Assembly: GCA_937859825.1 (NCBI GenBank)
Contig: CALMAP010000316.1
Span: forward strand, 1-11,415
Length of the DNA: 11,415 nt
Direction: 5' to 3'
From: an uncultured Terriglobus sp.
Lineage (GTDB): Bacteria > Acidobacteriota > Terriglobia > Terriglobales > Acidobacteriaceae
Shown: one piece after another, positions 1-6,678 of the stretch
Position numbering within the stretch: the stretch's first letter is position 1
Layout of the letters: the number at the start of each line of letters is the position of its first letter
Program-made: the position numbers and the translations under genes
Notes under the pieces: model-generated
The model's input: only the letters and a program-made list of their open reading frames with translations
Told to the model about the DNA's origin: nothing
Databases searched by the model: none

Positions 1-17
1 GCGGCTCCAGTTAATCG

Positions 18-2462
18 GTGCTGACCGATGCCAACGGCGCGTACACCTTCTCCTCGATCGCGCTGGCCAGCTATACCCTGAGCGCGATCGATCCGACGAC
101 CGGCTCCACCGTTACGCAGACCACTACTGTCACCCAGGACGTCACCAACACGGTGAACCTGACGTTCGTCGGCAAGGGCAGCATCCTCGTCACGGTGCAC
201 TACGCTAACGGCAACATCGGCCAAAACGCTGAGCTGGACATCTCAACCTCGACGAAACCGGCGTTTACCTACGCAGGCTACACCGACAGCAACGGCCAGT
301 TGACTATCGCCAACGTGCCGACGGGCGCGTTCTCGATCCACGCACTTTATCCTGGTCGCGGTTTCTACACCACGACCACGGGCAACCTCTCCAGCAATGG
401 CCAGCAGTTGCAGCTTGCCATCATCCTCACAGCGGTGGGCACTATCTCCGGCAAGGTGACAAACTCCGACGGCACACCTGCCGCTGGCACCTACGTGCAG
501 GCGCAGGACAGCACTTCGCAGTTCTTCGCCAACGCGCAAACCGACTCGGCGGGCAATTACGCGATCAACCCGGTTCCGGCAGACCGCGATGTGCTCGTCT
601 ATAGCAACCTGCAGAACAACACCACCGGTCGCAACATCCAGGCACGCGCCCCAGGGCAGCGTGTTCCCGGTGACGGCCAGACACTCACGGTCAACCTGCG
701 CTATCCGGGGCTGCTCACGGTGCACGTGGTCGCGCTCAAGGCAGACGGCACACGCTACAGCAACGGCTACTTCGGCATGAAGAGCACCGACGGCCTGCAG
801 TCGTACTCCCTGAGCGGCGCGGCCGACGGCAGTGGCGCCACCTTTACCAACGTGGTCGATTCCACCTACGTGGTCACCTACAATACCGGCTACAACGGCT
901 TCTATGCCGGATCGAAGACAGTGGTGCTGCAGCCCAGCCAGGAGGGCACCACGGTCGAGGTCAGCCTCGCCACCAGCCCATCTGCCACGGTGAAGGGCCA
1001 GGTCTTTGCCGCTGACGGCACAACGCCGCTGCAGGGCGGCTACTGCGTCGTGCTGCATGACGTGGACACCAATCAGGACAACTCGGCCTGCCCAGGCGAT
1101 GCGAACGGCTATCAGTTCACCAGCGCGCAGGTAGGCGCAGGTGGATACACCCTTAGGGCGCAGGTCGGTTCCATCAAGTCGAATACGGTGTCAGGCACCA
1201 TCACTACCGAAGGCCAGATTATTACCCAGAACTTCACGATTCCCATCTCTGCCATCAGCGGCACCGTCTACCTGAACGACGGCGTCACGCCGGTGCCGAA
1301 TGCGCAGCTCTATGCCACGCAGACCATCAACGGTTCCCAGAGCTCCTACTACGCTACGGCCAACGATCAGGGTGTGTACCAGTTGCAGGGTCCTGTCACG
1401 GGCGCGGTCACGCTCACGGCGTACGACAGCAACGGTATCTCCGGTTCTCGCCAGACCACGCTCGCAACGGACACCGCGGTGGTGACCGGCATCAACGTCA
1501 CGCTGGGGCCTGCCGGTACCGTGGTGGGCACGGTCTATGACGCGAACGGTCAGCCGCTCGCAGACAGATCGGTGTATCTCACGTCCAGGCTGGGCACCTC
1601 CGGCAACTACTTCTATGCAAACGCCACCACGGACCAGAGCGGCAACTACACCGCGCTCGATGTGGCGGTCGGCACCGTTACCGTCTCCGCCGATGGCACC
1701 GACGCGACCGGCACCGGTGTGCTGAACAACAACGGCGACACGGTCGTGATCAACGTGGGTCTGCCCGCCGGCCGCACTGGAAGCACCGTGTTCGGTACTG
1801 TGTACGACGACAACCAGAACCCGGCCGCCGGGGCCACGGTCACCGTCACGTCTTCGGCGAACGCGAACTACACGGGTACGGCCACCACTGACGCCAATGG
1901 CGTCTACAGCGTCAGCAGCGTTCCTCCCGGCACCATTACGGCGGTCGCGCAACGGTCAGACGGCTCCACGGCCGGTCCGGTCACGGGCCTACTTCCCGAC
2001 AGTTCGACTGCCATCGAAATCGATCTCGGCATCCAGAACTACGGCAACGTCTCGGGCACCATTTACGACGGCAACCACAATCCGCTGGGCGGCGTCGATG
2101 TGCTTCTGGATTCCACGGGCGATCCCAACTCCTCGTACTCCGAGCAGGCCGGGTCGGACGGCACGTATGGCTTCGGCAGCATCCCGGCGGGCACCGTTAC
2201 CATCTCGGTTTACCAGCATGGGACCAATACCCTGATCGGCAGCGTGAGCGCGACGCTGCCGTACGGCGGCAACGTGACCATCGATGTGACCACGCACCCG
2301 GGCTCCGCGCGCAACGGGCAGCCAGACCGCCTGCCTGCAAGGCCAGTTCGGAAACCGGCGCTTGCGGCAAAGGTGAACGCCGATCGCCTGCCCTGGGCGG
2401 CGTATGGCTTCGTCCAGCGCGATGCCCTTGTGGCAACGTTACGGAAAGAGGAACTCCGTTGA
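18..2462 (+). CDS. Secreted/surface carboxypeptidase-regulatory-like repeat protein, 5'-incomplete
   Basis: This is the C-terminal 814 residues of a long beta-sandwich protein of the carboxypeptidase-regulatory-like (CarboxypepD_reg/Cna-B-like) class. The repeats carry the usual pattern of G-x-V/I-x-G-x-V-x-D-x-x-G-x-P-x-x-G, then T-D-x-x-G-x-Y, then a P-x-G-x-x-T turn. Units begin near residues 54, 141, 231, 323, 412, 500, 588 and 676, a period of 87-92 residues, after a partial unit at the start. The chain has no enzymatic domain and only two cysteines, C343 and C358, both in the unit starting at 323. The last 55 residues are basic and Pro/Arg-rich, with no LPXTG motif or obvious sorting domain. 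The GTG at position 18 is only the first possible start after an in-frame TAA (12-14). It has no ribosome-binding site or signal peptide and falls inside a repeat, so the true start lies upstream of the window. The stop overlaps the next gene's start. Such proteins usually act in surface adhesion, scaffolding or polymer binding; the specific role is unknown. Confidence 0.8.
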   Translation: MLTDANGAYTFSSIALASYTLSAIDPTTGSTVTQTTTVTQDVTNTVNLTFVGKGSILVTVHYANGNIGQNAELDISTSTKPAFTYAGYTDSNGQLTIANVPTGAFSIHALYPGRGFYTTTTGNLSSNGQQLQLAIILTAVGTISGKVTNSDGTPAAGTYVQAQDSTSQFFANAQTDSAGNYAINPVPADRDVLVYSNLQNNTTGRNIQARAPGQRVPGDGQTLTVNLRYPGLLTVHVVALKADGTRYSNGYFGMKSTDGLQSYSLSGAADGSGATFTNVVDSTYVVTYNTGYNGFYAGSKTVVLQPSQEGTTVEVSLATSPSATVKGQVFAADGTTPLQGGYCVVLHDVDTNQDNSACPGDANGYQFTSAQVGAGGYTLRAQVGSIKSNTVSGTITTEGQIITQNFTIPISAISGTVYLNDGVTPVPNAQLYATQTINGSQSSYYATANDQGVYQLQGPVTGAVTLTAYDSNGISGSRQTTLATDTAVVTGINVTLGPAGTVVGTVYDANGQPLADRSVYLTSRLGTSGNYFYANATTDQSGNYTALDVAVGTVTVSADGTDATGTGVLNNNGDTVVINVGLPAGRTGSTVFGTVYDDNQNPAAGATVTVTSSANANYTGTATTDANGVYSVSSVPPGTITAVAQRSDGSTAGPVTGLLPDSSTAIEIDLGIQNYGNVSGTIYDGNHNPLGGVDVLLDSTGDPNSSYSEQAGSDGTYGFGSIPAGTVTISVYQHGTNTLIGSVSATLPYGGNVTIDVTTHPGSARNGQPDRLPARPVRKPALAAKVNADRLPWAAYGFVQRDALVATLRKEELR
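171..2300 (+). repeat. Tandem ~88-residue protein repeats (eight units)
   Basis: Eight consecutive coding units start at about 171-180, 438, 708, 984, 1251, 1515, 1779 and 2043, a period of roughly 261-276 bases. Each encodes one predicted immunoglobulin-like beta-sandwich domain. The last three are the most alike: they open with GTVYDANGQP, GTVYDDNQNP and GTIYDGNHNP and are each 88 residues long. The units near residues 54 and 231 are more divergent and open with a VTVHYANG or VHVVALKADG type strand. The repeats are diverged in DNA and recognised mainly at protein level, so they are an old domain array rather than a recent DNA duplication. Confidence 0.7.
2447..2452 (+). promoter_or_regulatory. 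Ribosome-binding site supporting a TTG start
   Basis: AGAGGA lies six bases before the TTG at 2459, inside the end of the preceding gene. It supports TTG as the start of the thioredoxin-like gene. The next in-frame ATG (2492) would remove most of the signal peptide. Confidence 0.6.
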
Positions 2463-3115
2463 CTCAACTGAGAAGCACCGCCGCTTTCTCCATGCTGTTC
2501 TGCGCCTTTGCGGGTGCCTCGGGACAGCTTCAAGCGCGCAAGCAGGTGGTCCCCGCCGCGCGCCCGCCGGTTACGGCGCTGCCAGCCGCGAAGACGAAGC
2601 AGAGTACCGCACTGGCGGCAGCGGCGCGCACCAATGCGCCCTTGCCGAAGCAACTGTCAGGCTTTACCGTGGCCGATGCTGACGGCAAGACACTTGACAT
2701 CCACGCTCTCGCAAAATCGCAGCGTTGGCTGTTGCTCTATCGGCAGCCTAGCTGCGCCCCATGTGATGTTCTGATGACGAGCCTGGAGCAGGACGCAACC
2801 TTCAAGCATGGCTCTGCGCTCACGGTGGTGGTTGCGGGGGCCTCCGCTTCGACACTTGCCAGAACGAAGGCGCAGTTCCCGCAGTGGAGCGAAGCCACAT
2901 GGACGGCCGATTCCGGCAGCAGCGCGTTCAAGGTGTTGAAGATGAGGGGCACGCCCATGTTGTATGGCCTGATTGGGACATCCATCGTCTTCGCATTTGC
3001 AGGAGCGCCCGGCGGTCCGGAACAGGTGACGAGCGCTGCCAGTAGCTGGGTCGCGGCAGGGCCGGCCTCAACCATTGCGAGTGCCTCGTCGGCTGCTTCC
3101 GGGGCGAACCGATGA
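2459..3115 (+). CDS. Secreted thioredoxin-fold protein (TlpA/AhpC-TSA-like), CAPC active site
   Basis: This 218-residue protein probably works in thiol-disulfide exchange outside the cytoplasm. The N-terminus (residues 1-22) looks like a signal peptide ending near A-S-G; it contains a cysteine, C15, but no lipobox. A low-complexity Ala/Lys/Pro linker follows to about residue 60. The thioredoxin fold then runs from about 62 to 200. It opens with the L-x-G-F-T-V-x-D-x-D-G-K strand typical of TlpA/peroxiredoxin-like proteins, has the active site C99-A-P-C102 after a W-L-L-L-Y strand, and the cis-proline loop G-T-P166. The C-terminus is Ala/Ser-rich. The TTG start overlaps the previous stop by four bases (TTGA) and has a good ribosome-binding site. 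The stop overlaps the next ATG (ATGA), so all three genes are probably translated as one unit. The fold and active site are clear; whether it oxidises, reduces or supplies electrons to its neighbour cannot be read from sequence. Confidence 0.82.
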   Translation: MTQLRSTAAFSMLFCAFAGASGQLQARKQVVPAARPPVTALPAAKTKQSTALAAAARTNAPLPKQLSGFTVADADGKTLDIHALAKSQRWLLLYRQPSCAPCDVLMTSLEQDATFKHGSALTVVVAGASASTLARTKAQFPQWSEATWTADSGSSAFKVLKMRGTPMLYGLIGTSIVFAFAGAPGGPEQVTSAASSWVAAGPASTIASASSAASGANR

Positions 3116-4908
3116 TGGCCGTTCCAAGCGCTACTCTCAGAAGGCTGACCGCAGGCCTCATGCTGGCGGCACTTCCTGCGATGCTGCACGCCACGCGACC
3201 TGAGACGGAAGCGATTCCCGGCACTGCGCGCGGCGAGGTGGGTCCCGCGGGCGCGCCGGTGACCATGATTGCGTTTACCGACTTTCAGTGCCCATTCTCG
3301 TCGCGCTTGTTCTTCACGCTTCGTTCGCTCGAGGAGAAGTATCCAGCGCAGGTGCACGTGATCCTCAAGCAGACGCCGCTGGACATCCACCCGGATGCGC
3401 CGCTCGCTCACCGCGCCGCCATTGCGGCGGGGATGCAGGGCCGCTACAACGCCATGGCCGAACTGCTCTATGCGAACCAGAACCACATCGACGCGCCCGC
3501 GATAGACGGCTATGCAGCGCAACTCCACCTCGATAGGAAGCGCTTCCACCGTGATCTGGACTCGCCGTCCGTTGCGGCAGCGGTGAAGACGGACATGGAG
3601 GAAGGGCGCGGCTTCGGCATCACGGTTACGCCCACGCTCTATGTGAACGGTCGCATCTTCACCGGCGTGCAGACCGAAAGCTCACTGGCCGATGTGATCG
3701 GCAAGGCCATTGCGGACGCTCCGGCGCTGGCCCGCGCGCGCATGCCTGACGCGGAGGAAGCGGTCGCCATCGATCCGAAGCTCGTGGCGGAGATGCAGAC
3801 CGCACCTGCGCCTGCGCAAGGCAGCGCATCCGCTCCGCTTACCATCGTGGAGTTCACCGATTTCCAATGCCCTTACTGTCGCGCCGCCGTCTCCCCCATG
3901 GAGCAGCTTATGCAGCAGCGTGGCCAGCAGGTCCGCTGGGTCTTCCGGTCTTTCCCACTAGACTTTCATCAGGATTCAGAGCTGGCCAATGAAGCTGCGC
4001 TGGCCGCTGGAGAACAGGGCAAGTTCTGGCCCATGCACGATCTGCTGTTTGCCAACCAAAGCGCGCTCAAGCAGGGCAACCTGCGTGATTACGCGCAGCG
4101 GCTTGGCCTGAATATGCAGCAGTTCGACGCAGCGCTACAAACGCACAAGTTCGCCGCCGCCATTGCCGCAGACCGCGTGCTCGGTCAGCGCGTGGGTGTG
4201 AGTGGAACGCCGACGTTCGTCATTGACGGCAAGGTCGTGGACGGCGTCCGCTCCCTGCCGGAACTGCTGCAATTGGCGGACGCTCACCAGAAGGCTCCCA
4301 TGTCCGTTGCAGCAACATCCGAGGTTGCGACAGAGGTCGCGCCCGGCCCTGTCCTGCAGACGGGTCGTACCGTCGCCGGCACAGAGAGTGCACCTCTTAC
4401 GCTCACCTGGTACAGCGATGTGCGCAGCCCGCTCGCCGCACGGCAGGCGGCGCTGGTGCAATCGCTGATCGCCCGTTACGGCAAGAAGCTGCGGGTGGTG
4501 TACACAGCGTTCCCGGTTGCCGCGCACCCTGACGCGGAGCTTGGGGCCGCGGCCCTGATCGCCGCTGCCGGGCAGGAACGCTTCTGGCCAATGTTCAACC
4601 TGCTCGCCAGCCGCCGTGACACGCTCGACCGCACAGCGGTTCTGCAAGCAGCAGGCACACTTCAGCTACAGCAGGACACCTTCGCCTCCGCGCTGAACGC
4701 CGCCTCCGCCGCGGTGCAGGCCGACGCGGCGGAAGCAACCCGGCGAGGCATTCTCGGGGCACCGGTCATGTTCCTGAACAAGCAGCGCGTCGACGGACTG
4801 CAGCGCGAGGAGTTCTACGTCGCCATCGCGGACAAGGAACTGAAGGGTCTACCAGTGAGCCAAGCCGGGCTGTATCCAGCTTCGCCGGCTTCCGGGTCAG
4901 TCCGTTGA
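3112..4908 (+). CDS. Secreted triple-domain DsbA-like (Thioredoxin_4) protein with unequal active sites
   Basis: A 598-residue protein of three tandem DsbA-like domains behind a signal peptide (residues 1-27, cleavage likely after L-H-A). Domain 1 spans about 38-200, domain 2 about 225-395 and domain 3 about 420-580, joined by Ala/Pro-rich linkers. Each has the opening strand, the helical insertion with an F-P/T-P-L-D-x-H-x-D/P-A/S-E-L type segment, and a cis-proline loop (P174, P367, P551). The catalytic sites differ: C60-P-F-S63 in domain 1, C253-P-Y-C256 in domain 2, S439-P-L-A442 in domain 3. Only these three cysteines occur in the whole protein. Domain 2 should be a working oxidase or isomerase, domain 1 could form only a single mixed disulfide, and domain 3 should be redox-dead and perhaps binds substrate. 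Single-domain DsbA proteins are about 200 residues, so this is a threefold fusion. The start is ATGATG with the first ATG overlapping the previous stop. The gene ends inside the convergent regulator gene by 12 bases. Confidence 0.88.
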   Translation: MMAVPSATLRRLTAGLMLAALPAMLHATRPETEAIPGTARGEVGPAGAPVTMIAFTDFQCPFSSRLFFTLRSLEEKYPAQVHVILKQTPLDIHPDAPLAHRAAIAAGMQGRYNAMAELLYANQNHIDAPAIDGYAAQLHLDRKRFHRDLDSPSVAAAVKTDMEEGRGFGITVTPTLYVNGRIFTGVQTESSLADVIGKAIADAPALARARMPDAEEAVAIDPKLVAEMQTAPAPAQGSASAPLTIVEFTDFQCPYCRAAVSPMEQLMQQRGQQVRWVFRSFPLDFHQDSELANEAALAAGEQGKFWPMHDLLFANQSALKQGNLRDYAQRLGLNMQQFDAALQTHKFAAAIAADRVLGQRVGVSGTPTFVIDGKVVDGVRSLPELLQLADAHQKAPMSVAATSEVATEVAPGPVLQTGRTVAGTESAPLTLTWYSDVRSPLAARQAALVQSLIARYGKKLRVVYTAFPVAAHPDAELGAAALIAAAGQERFWPMFNLLASRRDTLDRTAVLQAAGTLQLQQDTFASALNAASAAVQADAAEATRRGILGAPVMFLNKQRVDGLQREEFYVAIADKELKGLPVSQAGLYPASPASGSVR

Positions 4909-6438
4909 GATGGGAAGCCGTAGATTCGCCTGCGAGGCAGGCGCTTCTTTGTACGATCGCTCGCTTGCCGCCACAAGCTCCTGAAAGCGGGGCATGCCAT
5001 GCAGCGGCGCGAAGATATCGGTTAGCGCCAGACCGGGAACGAAGCCGTCACGCGTGCGATAGGAGAGATCCAGATAGTCGATCGCCTTATCGTTGCGGCC
5101 TGCCCGCAGCATGGCCACAGCAACGCCATAGGGGCCTGAGTTTCCACGGCGAAACTCATGCTCTTCGAACTCGGCCAACGCGGTACACATACCCTGTTCG
5201 CCACCCTGTTGCAGCCCGGTCTGCGCGGCGCGCAACCGCTCCGCATCGGACTCTCTGCCTGTCAAAGAGCGCACACTTTGCAGTTCTTCAAGGAACTTTC
5301 CGGGCTCGTGTGCGTCCAGGTAAAGCCCGGCCAGCCAGGTGTGCACCATGGTGTAATCCGGATCGGTCTGCTCAAGACGTGTCCAGATTTGAAAGGCGTC
5401 TCCCCACCGATGTGCCCGGTACAGGATCCAGGCACGGTCCGCCGTGATGGACGGGGAAGCCGGGTCGATTTCGCGGGCCTGTTCGATCTCGGCAAGCGAC
5501 TGGTCGAACATGCCGGACGTGGCGAGGGTATTCGCAAACCACAGGTGTGTAGTCGCATCGTGTGGCGCGAGGCGAAGTGCCTCTGCAAACTCCGCACGCG
5601 AACCCTTCGTGTCGAAGTCCCAATAGAAGAGCGCAAATGCCAGCGCGCGATGGCCTTCCGGAGAAGATTCGTCGAGAGCAAGCGCTTGCTTGGATGCGGT
5701 CAGCATGCGCGGATAGACCTCGCTGCCGGGTCGAGGGTCGAACTGGGGAGAGAGCGCGTAGCAGTCGGCAATACCCGCGAAGGCTGCCGCGTATTGGGGG
5801 TCGATCTTTGCGGCTTCCTCAAAGTCGGCGAGCGCTGCCTTCAACGAATCGGGAGTGCGCTTGTTCCAGAGAAAGCGCCCCTGCAGGTAGAGTTCCCTCG
5901 CCCGCGGCAGGGGCACATGGAGCGGTTGAACGGCTCCCCGTACTTCGTGGTGCCACAGGGCGATGCTGCACACCACGGCGATGCCAATGGCCGTGAACGC
6001 CGCCTGCCACAGAAAGGCAAAACGCGGTCTGCGTGGCTGTACCGGCGTCACGCGCACCGCTGTCTCTACTGGCACTGTCTCAGGCGTTTTTGGAGTCCAG
6101 GACGTCTGCGGTTCGCTGAAAGCAACAGCCTCGGCCGGCTCAGGAGCAGAAGCCAGCTCCTCATCAGACGCGCTCGCTTGAAGCTCCTCTCCGGTAGACA
6201 AATCAGTAAATGCGCCGACTGGCTCGGCTGCGCGTATGGTTACAGCCGCGCCGCGCTGCCATGCTTCAATCTCGCTTACCAGGGCAAACACGCCGCTGCG
6301 TGCACCCGGAAGGCGCCGCACGGGCAGGCCGCGCGTGTTCTCCCAGCGCTTCACGGTACGCTGATCGTTCCCGAAATACGCGGCGATCTCCTTCCAGGAG
6401 TTCAGCCTGCGTTCTTCTGCTGGTGCTGCCTGAGACAT
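4897..6438 (-). CDS. Membrane-spanning HTH/TPR one-component regulator
   Basis: A 513-residue protein in three parts. Residues about 13-60 form a MerR/excisionase-like helix-turn-helix with the pattern W-K-E-I-A-A-Y-F-G, then R-T-V-K-R-W-E and a G-L-P-V-x-R segment, ending in E-I-E-A-W. Residues 61-137 are an acidic Pro/Ala linker. A single membrane span lies at about 141-161, preceded by an Arg/Pro patch consistent with a cytoplasmic N-terminus. The rest (about 178-500) is helical TPR-type sequence, with F-E-E-A-A-K-I-D-P and E-Q-A-R-E-I-D-P repeats, predicted outside the membrane. The layout resembles CadC-type sensors but with a different DNA-binding fold. The chosen ATG at 6438 follows GGGAGAGG by ten bases and begins just before the conserved domain. 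An upstream TTG (6585) would add 49 residues unlike the family and run through the promoter, so it was not used. It is transcribed away from the cytochrome/molybdoenzyme pair and may regulate it. Target and signal are unknown. Confidence 0.82.
   Translation of the reverse strand: MSQAAPAEERRLNSWKEIAAYFGNDQRTVKRWENTRGLPVRRLPGARSGVFALVSEIEAWQRGAAVTIRAAEPVGAFTDLSTGEELQASASDEELASAPEPAEAVAFSEPQTSWTPKTPETVPVETAVRVTPVQPRRPRFAFLWQAAFTAIGIAVVCSIALWHHEVRGAVQPLHVPLPRARELYLQGRFLWNKRTPDSLKAALADFEEAAKIDPQYAAAFAGIADCYALSPQFDPRPGSEVYPRMLTASKQALALDESSPEGHRALAFALFYWDFDTKGSRAEFAEALRLAPHDATTHLWFANTLATSGMFDQSLAEIEQAREIDPASPSITADRAWILYRAHRWGDAFQIWTRLEQTDPDYTMVHTWLAGLYLDAHEPGKFLEELQSVRSLTGRESDAERLRAAQTGLQQGGEQGMCTALAEFEEHEFRRGNSGPYGVAVAMLRAGRNDKAIDYLDLSYRTRDGFVPGLALTDIFAPLHGMPRFQELVAASERSYKEAPASQANLRLPISTD
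4927..4950 (+). terminator. Intrinsic-terminator-like hairpin for the thiol-redox operon
   Basis: CGCCTGC and GCAGGCG form a perfect 7-base-pair stem around a GAG loop (4927-4943), followed by CTTCTTT. It starts 18 bases after the stop of the triple-DsbA gene, where a terminator for the plus-strand operon is expected. It lies within the 3' coding end of the minus-strand regulator. The T-tract is interrupted, so it may be moderate. No T-tract follows on the minus strand, so it is probably one-directional. Confidence 0.5.
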
Positions 6439-6448
6439 GCTGCTGAAA

Positions 6449-6456
6449 CCTCTCCC
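6449..6456 (-). promoter_or_regulatory. Ribosome-binding site of the HTH/TPR regulator
   Basis: GGGAGAGG on the minus strand lies ten bases before the ATG at 6438. It decides between this start and the longer TTG-initiated frame. Confidence 0.5.
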
Positions 6457-6489
6457 GATCCAAGGAGGAAAAGCTGTGCCCGGACGGCA

Positions 6490-6495
6490 ATTATA
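6490..6495 (-). promoter_or_regulatory. Consensus -10 element for the regulator gene
   Basis: A perfect TATAAT on the minus strand, about 50 bases upstream of the regulator ATG, would give a leader of about 45 bases. A good -35 hexamer is not visible at 16-18 bases (CGCAAG at 17), so the promoter may depend on an activator or on upstream contacts. This is the clearest promoter element in the 240-base intergenic region. Confidence 0.5.
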
Positions 6496-6533
6496 CCCAG
6501 CGCAGTCCCACCCTTGCGTGAGCGGAAGTGGGG

Positions 6534-6588
6534 CATTTGTCTCTATTTCTATACACTTACAGGAATCTTGAACGAAACAAGACAAATG
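6534..6588. repeat. 9-bp inverted repeat in the divergent intergenic region
   Basis: CATTTGTCT at 6534-6542 and AGACAAATG at 6580-6588 are exact reverse complements separated by 37 bases. They lie upstream of the regulator promoter and around the likely promoter zone of the cytochrome gene, so they could be paired operator half-sites. The spacing is too wide for a simple dimer site unless DNA looping or two dimers are involved. Confidence 0.4.
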
Positions 6589-6595
6589 GTAACGA
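6568..6595 (+). promoter_or_regulatory. Possible weak promoter for the cytochrome/molybdoenzyme operon
   Basis: TTGAAC (6568-6573) is followed after 16 bases by TAACGA (6590-6595), which is preceded by TGG as in an extended -10. The -10 match is poor. It is the best plus-strand candidate found between 6439 and 6678, and the right-hand arm of the 9-bp inverted repeat (6580-6588) lies in its spacer. Confidence 0.22.
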
Positions 6596-6610
6596 GCGAT
6601 TCTCTTTGTT

Positions 6611-6626
6611 AGTTACGGGAGTAACT
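6611..6626. promoter_or_regulatory. Palindrome AGTTAC-N4-GTAACT, possible operator
   Basis: A perfect 6-base inverted repeat with a 4-base centre (GGGA), 53 bases before the cytochrome ATG. GTAAC also occurs at 6589-6593. The compact symmetry suits a dimeric DNA-binding protein, and the location is just downstream of the possible plus-strand promoter. The six-base arms are short enough to be chance. Confidence 0.3.
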
Positions 6627-6678
6627 CGGCGCAAGTGTGTCGTGAGGTTGCAAACGAGAAGCTGTAAGCTGAGTCTGA

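Noticed and set aside
18..20. GTG as a genuine start of the repeat protein
   Set aside because: There is no ribosome-binding site or signal peptide, and it falls inside a repeat directly before the TDANGAY motif.
243..1058. Long minus-strand open frame (271 residues) opposite the repeat protein, and a similar one at 1191-1952
   Set aside because: Both mirror the codon pattern of the plus-strand repeats. Their composition is Arg/Val/Gly-rich with no recognisable domain, so they are antisense shadows of a high-GC gene.
2491..2535. Thioredoxin-like protein as a lipoprotein because of C15 in the signal peptide
   Set aside because: The residue before the cysteine is Phe, which does not fit a lipobox (L-x-G/A/S-C).
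2737..3549. Minus-strand open frame of 270 residues across the two redox genes
   Set aside because: It spans the junction of two clear plus-strand thioredoxin-fold genes and has no domain or ribosome-binding site.
6439..6585. 49-residue N-terminal extension of the regulator from a TTG at 6585
   Set aside because: It would contain the consensus TATAAT as coding sequence, starts with Cys-rich sequence unlike the family, and a better ATG with a purine-rich ribosome-binding site sits directly before the conserved domain.
5158..6612. Plus-strand open frame of 484 residues opposite the regulator
   Set aside because: The minus strand encodes a clear HTH, membrane span and TPRs. The plus-strand product is low in structure and Arg-rich, and it runs through the promoter region.
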